From contig DLTS01000051.1 of the NCBI GenBank assembly GCA_002501485.1, positions 1 to 28,901 on the forward strand: a stretch of DNA of 28,901 bases, in the 5' to 3' direction. The DNA is from Acidimicrobiaceae bacterium UBA7830. Its GTDB lineage: Bacteria; Actinomycetota; Acidimicrobiia; Acidimicrobiales; Ilumatobacteraceae. This document shows positions 23,978 to 28,901 of the stretch, one piece after another; the stretch's first letter is position 1, and each line of letters begins with the position of its first letter. A program made the position numbers and the translations under genes. A model generated the notes under the pieces. That model was not told where the DNA came from and searched no databases. It saw only the letters and a list, made by a program, of their open reading frames with translations.

Positions 23978-24415
23978 ATGCGCGCTGATGATTTCCCCCC
24001 AATTTCGGACGAACTTCTTCAAACATGGTCTCGTTTCCCGAGTTGGGATCAAGACACCAACATGGCACTTCACATGGGCTTTATCGTTGAAGACATCAGA
24101 GCTGGTTACGCGCGTCTCCGAATGCCGATATCACCGAATATCATGCAACCAGCTGGACTCATTCACGGCGGTGCAATCGCTAGTCTCATCGACACAGCAG
24201 TAGTTCCTGCGCTCGGAGGAGTCGGAGTCGAACCCACCCGCATGGTGACGATTTCAATGAACATTAATTACATGGGCGCAATCAGCGATGAGGACGCAAT
24301 GTGTGAAGGATGGATTACCCGACAGGGGCGCTCCATCATTTTCTGTTCCGCCGAAGTCACAGGAGCCCAGTCGGGCAAGGTATGCGCAACCGGAACACTC
24401 GTCTACAAGGTATGA
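23978..24415 (+). CDS. PaaI-family hotdog thioesterase
   Basis: This 145-residue hotdog-fold protein is of the PaaI/YdiI type, which hydrolyses acyl- or aryl-CoA thioesters. The conserved segment MQPAGLIHGGAIASLIDTA carries H63-G64-G65 and D72, with N54 nearby. Length and the absence of a signal peptide fit a small tetrameric enzyme. It is leaderless by the TANNNT-N6-ATG criterion. The gene lies 73 bp before the arsenate-resistance GAPDH on the same strand. The GAPDH gene has its own predicted promoter, so they need not be one operon. The CoA substrate is unknown. Confidence 0.88.
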   Translation: MRADDFPPISDELLQTWSRFPSWDQDTNMALHMGFIVEDIRAGYARLRMPISPNIMQPAGLIHGGAIASLIDTAVVPALGGVGVEPTRMVTISMNINYMGAISDEDAMCEGWITRQGRSIIFCSAEVTGAQSGKVCATGTLVYKV

Positions 24416-24449
24416 ACTCCCCAGAAATTCACCTGCAGTTCACCCGCAA

Positions 24450-24467
24450 CGAGTTGAGTTCAACTCG
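24450..24467. promoter_or_regulatory. Perfect 8-2-8 palindrome, candidate operator of gapdh-arsJ
   Basis: CGAGTTGA and TCAACTCG are perfect reverse complements separated by GT. The palindrome covers the predicted -35 TTGAGT (24454-24459) of the gapdh-arsJ promoter. Such a site suits a dimeric repressor, for example of the ArsR family, though no regulator is in the window. The 2-nt centre is too tight for a good RNA hairpin and no T-run follows. Confidence 0.55.
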
Positions 24468-24482
24468 GCGCCATGATTTCAT
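24454..24482 (+). promoter_or_regulatory. Predicted promoter of gapdh-arsJ
   Basis: TTGAGT (24454-24459) and TTTCAT (24477-24482) are spaced by 17 bp, and TTTCAT lies six bases before the ATG at 24489. The -10 has one mismatch to TANNNT. The transcript would be leaderless. Confidence 0.4.
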
Positions 24483-24488
24483 GACCCT

Positions 24489-25496
24489 ATGACTCGAGTC
24501 GGCATCAATGGATTCGGACGCATCGGAAGGCTCGCCGCTCGGGCGCTTCGCAATCACCGATCGTTAGAACTCGCTCACGTCAACGATCTGAACGCAGATT
24601 TAGCAACAGCAGCCCATCTCTTTGAGTTTGACACCGTGCACGGCAGGTACCCGGGAGTGGTCAGCTCCAACGGCGAGGCAATGTCAATCGATGGAACTGA
24701 CGTCACATTTTCTCGTGCCTCAACACCAGCAGACATCGACTGGTCTGCAGCCGGTGTCGACATTGTCATCGAGGCCTCCGGCAAATTCAAAACCATTGAC
24801 ACCCTTCAGCCTCATCTGGACAACGGCGCAGCTTCGGTCATTGTTGCTGCGCCGGTCAAAGATGATGCTGTGCTCAACGTCGTCATTGGCTGTAACGACG
24901 ATCTGTACTCGCCAACGACCTACCCCATCGCCACAGCAGCGAGCTGCACCACCAACTCGATTGCACCAGTGGTCAAGACTCTGCATAAAGCAATTGGCAT
25001 CGAACGCGGAACGCTCACCACGATCCACGACGTCACCAACACCCAGGTCATTGTTGATGCCCCTCACAAAGATTTACGTCGTGCACGCTCTGCACTCAAC
25101 AGTCTCATTCCGACGACCACCGGCTCAGCGACGGCGGTCACGATGATCGTGCCTGAACTCGCCGGCCGCCTCGACGGAGTTGCGGTGCGAGTACCGATGC
25201 TCAACGCGTCACTCACCGACCTTTCGGTATCGATGGAGCGCAAAACGTCAATCGATGAGGTTAATGACATTCTTCGATCAGCGGCCGAAGGTCCACTCGC
25301 TGGTGTGCTCGGGTTCGAGACAAAACCACTGGTCTCCGCCGACTATGTCAACGACCCGCGGTCGGGAATTGTCGATGCCCAGTCAACGATGGTGGTCGAT
25401 GGCCGGTTCGTGAAGGTACTCGTCTGGTACGACAACGAATTCGGCTACGCACATCGACTCGTTGAGCTTGTTCAGCGGGCAGCAATCCATACATGA
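24489..25496 (+). CDS. gap: ArsJ-associated glyceraldehyde-3-phosphate dehydrogenase
   Basis: This 335-residue protein is a type I GAPDH. The NAD-binding motif GINGFGRIGR is at residues 5-14, the catalytic cysteine C153 is in ASCTTN and the catalytic histidine is H180. The segment after H180 reads HDVTNTQVIVDAPHKD instead of the glycolytic HxYTxDQ, consistent with my recollection of the ArsJ-linked subgroup. In that system arsenate replaces phosphate, giving 1-arseno-3-phosphoglycerate, which ArsJ exports. The stop overlaps the arsJ start in ATGA, so the two are translationally coupled. A role in glycolysis as well cannot be excluded, but the pairing argues for arsenate detoxification. Confidence 0.9.
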   Translation: MTRVGINGFGRIGRLAARALRNHRSLELAHVNDLNADLATAAHLFEFDTVHGRYPGVVSSNGEAMSIDGTDVTFSRASTPADIDWSAAGVDIVIEASGKFKTIDTLQPHLDNGAASVIVAAPVKDDAVLNVVIGCNDDLYSPTTYPIATAASCTTNSIAPVVKTLHKAIGIERGTLTTIHDVTNTQVIVDAPHKDLRRARSALNSLIPTTTGSATAVTMIVPELAGRLDGVAVRVPMLNASLTDLSVSMERKTSIDEVNDILRSAAEGPLAGVLGFETKPLVSADYVNDPRSGIVDAQSTMVVDGRFVKVLVWYDNEFGYAHRLVELVQRAAIHT

Positions 25497-26725
25497 ACCT
25501 TCGCAATTACATTCTCGTCACTGCGGGCTACTGGGTATTTACCTTGACCGATGGCGCTCTTCGAATGTTGGTGCTGTTGCATTTCAATGATCTTGGATAT
25601 TCAGCGGTTGAAATTGCGTTCTTATTCCTCGCCTACGAATTCATGGGCGTTCTCACCAATCTGCTTGGTGGTTGGGTCGGTTCTCGACGGGGTCTCAACA
25701 TCACCCTCACTGCAGGTCTTGTCACCCAGATCGTCTCTCTCACCGCCTTAAGTTTCCTCTCTGACGATTGGCCTGTGTGGTTCGCCGTCACGTTCGTCAT
25801 GGCGTTGCAGGCACTGTCTGGTGTAGCGAAAGATCTCACGAAAATGTCTTCGAAGAGTGCGGTAAAAGCAGTTGCCGGTGATGGCGGGCTCTTCAGACTC
25901 GTTGCAATTCTCACCGGGTCAAAAAATGCGCTGAAAGGTGTCGGCTTCTTCATCGGCGCAGGATTGCTGTCGTGGATCGGCTTCGTGGCCACCCTGTGGT
26001 CAATGGCGGGGGCGCTGGCGATCACCGTCGTTGCACTTCTGCTCTTTTTGAATGCCGATATCGGGAAGGCCAAAAAGAAGGCGCCGCTTCGGTCGATACT
26101 GTCGAAGTCGTCAGAGATCAATCGACTCTCGGCAGCAAGATTCTTCCTCTTCGGCTCCCGCGATATCTGGTTCGTCGTTGCTCTTCCCGTATTTCTCGCC
26201 AACGAGCTCGACTGGGCGCATGAAGCGGTCGGTGCGTTTCTCGCCTTGTGGGTGATCGGCTATGGCGTCGTTCAGTCGTCAGCCCCCCGGTTACTGACAC
26301 GAAACGGCAACTCCACCGATGAAGTGCTCGCAACCCGTCAATGGGGGTTCATTCTCGGTGTCACCGCTACCGCTCTTGCCGTGCTCGTCGCAATTGATGT
26401 TGCGCGGACGTGGGTGGTGGTCATCGGTCTCATCGTGTTCGGAATCGTCTTCGCAATGAACTCCGCACTGCACTCGTTTCTAGTGCTTGCCTACTCAAAC
26501 GATGACGGCGTCGCTCTCGACGTTGGCTTCTACTACTCAGCAAATGCTGCAGGCCGATTGGTTGGAACCCTGCTCTCAGGGCTGCTCTTTCTAGCAGGCG
26601 GCCTCACCGCCACCCTGGTTGGGTGCGCAGTATTTGTGGTGCTCACCTGGATGTTGACGCTTCGATTGCCGGCACTGCCCGATGGCACTCATGCAAGCCT
26701 CGCATCGGTGAAGGCTTCAGACTGA
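25493..26725 (+). CDS. arsJ: ArsJ organoarsenical efflux MFS permease
   Basis: This 410-residue MFS permease has about 11-12 hydrophobic helices. It opens NYILVTAGYWVFTLTDGALR, continues LHFNDLGYS, then SGVAKDLTKMSSKSAVK and LTGSKNALKGVGFF, followed by SAARFFLFGSRDIWFVVALP. These segments match the ArsJ family strongly. ArsJ exports 1-arseno-3-phosphoglycerate made by the adjacent GAPDH; the unstable product breaks down outside, so the pair removes arsenate. The gene overlaps gap by 4 bp. No arsR, arsC, arsB or acr3 is within the window. The convergent MaoC gene ends 8 bp away. Confidence 0.92.
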   Translation: MNLRNYILVTAGYWVFTLTDGALRMLVLLHFNDLGYSAVEIAFLFLAYEFMGVLTNLLGGWVGSRRGLNITLTAGLVTQIVSLTALSFLSDDWPVWFAVTFVMALQALSGVAKDLTKMSSKSAVKAVAGDGGLFRLVAILTGSKNALKGVGFFIGAGLLSWIGFVATLWSMAGALAITVVALLLFLNADIGKAKKKAPLRSILSKSSEINRLSAARFFLFGSRDIWFVVALPVFLANELDWAHEAVGAFLALWVIGYGVVQSSAPRLLTRNGNSTDEVLATRQWGFILGVTATALAVLVAIDVARTWVVVIGLIVFGIVFAMNSALHSFLVLAYSNDDGVALDVGFYYSANAAGRLVGTLLSGLLFLAGGLTATLVGCAVFVVLTWMLTLRLPALPDGTHASLASVKASD

Positions 26726-26733
26726 GCTACGCC

Positions 26734-27201
26734 TCACGCAGGACGACGATGCATCATCGCCTGTCGTACGGCAGTACACACGAGTACGTCGTCTTGATTG
26801 AAACCACGGTGTTCAAGGGTGACGATGCCTCGGTCATCTAGTGACTTTGAGGGTCGCGCCTCAAGCACTTCAGATTCGACTCGAATGGTGTCACCGTGAA
26901 AGACCGGTGCCGGGAAGTTCACTTTCTCGAACCCAAGATTTGCCACCGTTGTTCCATGGGTGAGTTCATGCACCGACAACCCAACGATGAGGGCGATCGT
27001 GAACATTGAATTCACAAGCGGGCGGCCAAATTGAGTCGTCTCCGCATAGGCAAAGTCGAGGTGGAGCGGAGCAGGATTCATCGTTGCGACCGTGAACTGC
27101 ACGTTGTCTGCTTCGGTTACCGTGCGTCGAAGTGCGTGTTGCACCACGAGCCCGGGGGTGAGTTCTTCGAACCACATTCCTTTGGGGATGATCTCAGCCA
27201 T
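26734..27201 (-). CDS. MaoC-like dehydratase/hydratase
   Basis: This 155-residue hotdog-fold protein is of the MaoC family. The N-terminal pattern GMWFEELTPG followed by RRTVTEADNVQF and NPAPLHLDFAYAETTQFGRP is typical of the mesaconyl-CoA/itaconyl-CoA hydratase-like branch. H47 and D49 are candidate catalytic residues. AGGAGA, overlapping the end of the upstream CitE-like gene, lies 7 nt before the ATG. It is the last gene of the acyl-CoA dehydrogenase, CitE-like, MaoC operon. The neighbours suggest it hydrates a branched unsaturated dicarboxyl- or acyl-CoA, whose product the lyase then splits. Confidence 0.86.
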   Translation of the reverse strand: MAEIIPKGMWFEELTPGLVVQHALRRTVTEADNVQFTVATMNPAPLHLDFAYAETTQFGRPLVNSMFTIALIVGLSVHELTHGTTVANLGFEKVNFPAPVFHGDTIRVESEVLEARPSKSLDDRGIVTLEHRGFNQDDVLVCTAVRQAMMHRRPA

Positions 27202-27212
27202 CGTTCATTCTC

Positions 27213-28058
27213 CTATTCGTCACCTGTTGCAATGATGCGACGTGCTTGGACTGCCAGTGGTTCATCGACCATCTGACCTTCGAAATCGATTGCCGCAAGT
27301 CCCTCGGAGATTGCGTTCTCATAGACCTCCAGGAGACGCCGAGCACGGTCGACCTCGTCGGCAGAGGGGATGAATGCAGCGTTTGCGAGAGCGACCTGAC
27401 CGGGATGGATACACAGCTTGCCCGAATAACCGATCGCTCGGGCCTGCTCGCATTCAGCGATGAAACGATCATCATCTCGAAAGTCAGTCACCACTTGATC
27501 GAGAAGCGGTACACCGCCGAGTCGAGCAGCAAGAGCGACCGCACTTCTCGCATACAACACTTCTTCATTAGAGGCTGTGCGGATACCACCCATATCGGCG
27601 ATGAAATCTTCAGCGCCGAAATACGCAGCGACGACACGCTCATGAGCGAGGAGTGGTCGTGCATCGGCAACCCCAAGACCGGTTTCGATTCCGGCGATGA
27701 CCCCGATGTGGCCAAGGCCATTCCCTTCGAGAGCAGCGCTGACCGTGTTTAGAGCGTCAACACTGTCAATTTTTGGTACGACGATTGCCGCGACTTCCGG
27801 CACGACACCATCGTTGATGTCATCAGCGAACCATTCGCTCGCAACCGCATTGACTCGGACCGTCACCTTGCATTTTTCGGCAAGAGCCGGAACGTGATCA
27901 CGAACATGTTGGCGCGCAAGGTCTTTCGCGCCAGCCGGCGTCGCGTCTTCGCAGTCGACGACCACTGCATCGGCTCCACGTTCGGGCAACTTCGCGATGA
28001 AGTCGGGCCGGACTGCGGGCGCGAACAACAGTGACCGAAGTCGACCGATTTCGTTCAC
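27213..28058 (-). CDS. citE: CitE-like HpcH/HpaI family CoA-ester lyase
   Basis: This 281-residue TIM-barrel protein is of the HpcH/HpaI aldolase/citrate-lyase beta family. Visible motifs are RSLLFAPAVRPDF, VVVDCEDATP with E37-D38, an arginine in VRVNA near 68, IAGIETGLGV with E125, FGAEDFIAD with E150-D151, and GKLCIHPGQV. Stand-alone CitE-like proteins cleave malyl-, citramalyl- or 3-hydroxy-3-methylglutaryl-CoA; no alpha or gamma citrate-lyase subunits are present. The GTG start at 28058 overlaps the acyl-CoA dehydrogenase stop by 4 bp (GTGA). The MaoC gene follows after 11 bp. Mycobacterium Rv2498c, in a similar fadE19-maoC-citE cluster, is the best model I recall. Confidence 0.87.
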   Translation of the reverse strand: MNEIGRLRSLLFAPAVRPDFIAKLPERGADAVVVDCEDATPAGAKDLARQHVRDHVPALAEKCKVTVRVNAVASEWFADDINDGVVPEVAAIVVPKIDSVDALNTVSAALEGNGLGHIGVIAGIETGLGVADARPLLAHERVVAAYFGAEDFIADMGGIRTASNEEVLYARSAVALAARLGGVPLLDQVVTDFRDDDRFIAECEQARAIGYSGKLCIHPGQVALANAAFIPSADEVDRARRLLEVYENAISEGLAAIDFEGQMVDEPLAVQARRIIATGDE

Positions 28059-28901
28059 GCAATCACCGATCGTTTCGCGACCTCTTCGAGCATGACCTCA
28101 GTTGCGCCACCACCAATTGGCAAAATGCGGGCATCTCGGCTCATTCGCTCAACCGGGGTTTCTCGCATGTAACCCATGCCGCCGTGGAATTGCACGCAGT
28201 CGTACATGATGTTGTTGATGACCTCAGCTCCGTAGGCCTTGACCCCTGACATCTCTTTGACGTTGTCTTCGCCGACGTCTCCAATCCATGCTGCGTGGTA
28301 CATCGAAGCTCGAACCGCGTCGAGTTCTGCTTGGCGCATCGCAAGCCGCTGGCGAATAGCTCCAAGGTCCCAGAGGTGACCGCCGAATGCTGGTCGGTGC
28401 TGCACATGTTCAAGTGTCTGATCGAGTGCAACCTGGGCTGCTCCGACGCCCATTCCAACGAGCACCATGCGCTCGTTTTGGAAGTTACGCATCGTCTCGT
28501 AGAAGCCGCGATCAACAGTGCCGAGGACTTGATCGTCAGCAACCCACACGTTGTCAAACACGAGTTCGGCGGTGTCAGAGCAACGCCATCCGTGTTTGTC
28601 GAGTTTCTTCGCAACCGAGAAGCCTTCCGTGCCCGCTGGGACGAGGAACATAGTGATGCCGTAGCGGTTCTCGGTGCTGGTGCGAGCCGCAACGATGGTC
28701 ATGTTTCCGTACACCGCGTTTGTGATGTAGGTCTTGGTTCCATTGATTCGCCATCCATCACCATCACGCACCGCCGTGGTGCGCATACCGGCCACGTCGC
28801 TGCCGGCGTCAGGTTCAGACACACCGATCGAAAGGATCGTGTCTCCCGACAACAGGCCGGGCAGCCACTGATCGAGTTGCTCTTTCGTTCCTGAATTGAT
28901 G
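28055..28901 (-). CDS. Acyl-CoA dehydrogenase, partial (N-terminus outside window)
   Basis: About 281 C-terminal codons are present, open to the right edge. The FAD-binding segment GVSEPDAGSDVAGMRT, TKTYITNA, and the C-terminal GGMGYMRETPVERMSRDAR are family hallmarks. The usual catalytic glutamate of medium-chain enzymes is replaced, since the segment reads PIGGGATEVM. A glutamate in the FQNERMVLVG helix (codon 28472-28474) matches the base used by isovaleryl- and long-chain-type enzymes. This supports a branched-chain or long-chain substrate. Electrons would go to ETF. It overlaps the CitE-like gene by 4 bp. The true start lies outside the window, and the in-frame TTG at 28852 is not it because the reading frame continues upstream with family-like sequence. 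Confidence 0.9.
   Translation of the reverse strand, partial: INSGTKEQLDQWLPGLLSGDTILSIGVSEPDAGSDVAGMRTTAVRDGDGWRINGTKTYITNAVYGNMTIVAARTSTENRYGITMFLVPAGTEGFSVAKKLDKHGWRCSDTAELVFDNVWVADDQVLGTVDRGFYETMRNFQNERMVLVGMGVGAAQVALDQTLEHVQHRPAFGGHLWDLGAIRQRLAMRQAELDAVRASMYHAAWIGDVGEDNVKEMSGVKAYGAEVINNIMYDCVQFHGGMGYMRETPVERMSRDARILPIGGGATEVMLEEVAKRSVIA

Noticed and set aside
1..28901. CRISPR arrays, tRNA or rRNA genes, insertion sequences, phage or toxin-antitoxin genes
   Set aside because: I scanned the window by eye and found no repeat arrays, RNA-gene signatures, transposases or terminal repeats; gene density is ordinary for a chromosome.

Overview
The window looks like chromosomal DNA from a free-living actinobacterium, most likely an Acidimicrobiia-type lineage of moderate GC. 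The main support is a WhiB1-type iron-sulfur protein convergent with a PdtaS-type histidine kinase, an actinobacterial DUF3107 protein, and a high density of CoA-ester and flavin-dependent catabolic genes. The lineage below phylum is inference. No rRNA, tRNA, CRISPR array, insertion sequence or phage gene was recognised. Both ends cut through genes: etfB at the left and an acyl-CoA dehydrogenase at the right.

Region 1 (1-6087) is housekeeping and signalling. It holds the start of etfB, a diacylglycerol/lipid kinase overlapping a convergent glycerophosphodiester phosphodiesterase, whiB1 facing pdtaS, an HD-domain protein related to PhnZ, and an RlmI-type rRNA methyltransferase coupled to DUF3107. 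Region 2 (6178-10541) has two MFS transporters around an oligoendopeptidase F. Region 3 (10542-12718) begins with about 620 bp that hold at most one small leader-like ORF. An ECF-like sigma factor follows, adjoined by a membrane-anchored protein with four C-x10-C repeats. Region 4 (12757-16327) holds exonuclease III, an aldo/keto reductase, an MTA/SAH nucleosidase and a VOC protein.

Region 5 (16541-23853) is the most distinctive metabolic block. A tight five-gene minus-strand operon runs LLM flavin oxidoreductase, carboxymuconolactone-decarboxylase-like protein, VOC protein, YtcJ-type amidohydrolase, enoyl-CoA hydratase. It is divergent from an M20-type carbamoylase/allantoate amidohydrolase, and an Old Yellow Enzyme gene lies beyond that. 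This looks like a catabolic route for an unidentified, probably amide- or nitrogen-containing, organic compound. Region 6 (23978-26725) has a PaaI-type thioesterase and then an arsenate-resistance pair, GAPDH plus arsJ. A perfect 8-2-8 palindrome overlaps the predicted -35 box of that pair. Region 7 (26734-28901) is an acyl-CoA dehydrogenase, CitE-like lyase and MaoC hydratase operon resembling the leucine/itaconate type cluster of mycobacteria.

A recurring regulatory theme is leaderless transcription. Five genes carry a TANNNT box exactly six bases before an ATG, and several more have one-mismatch versions, while the downstream genes of operons use Shine-Dalgarno sequences that often overlap the preceding stop codon.
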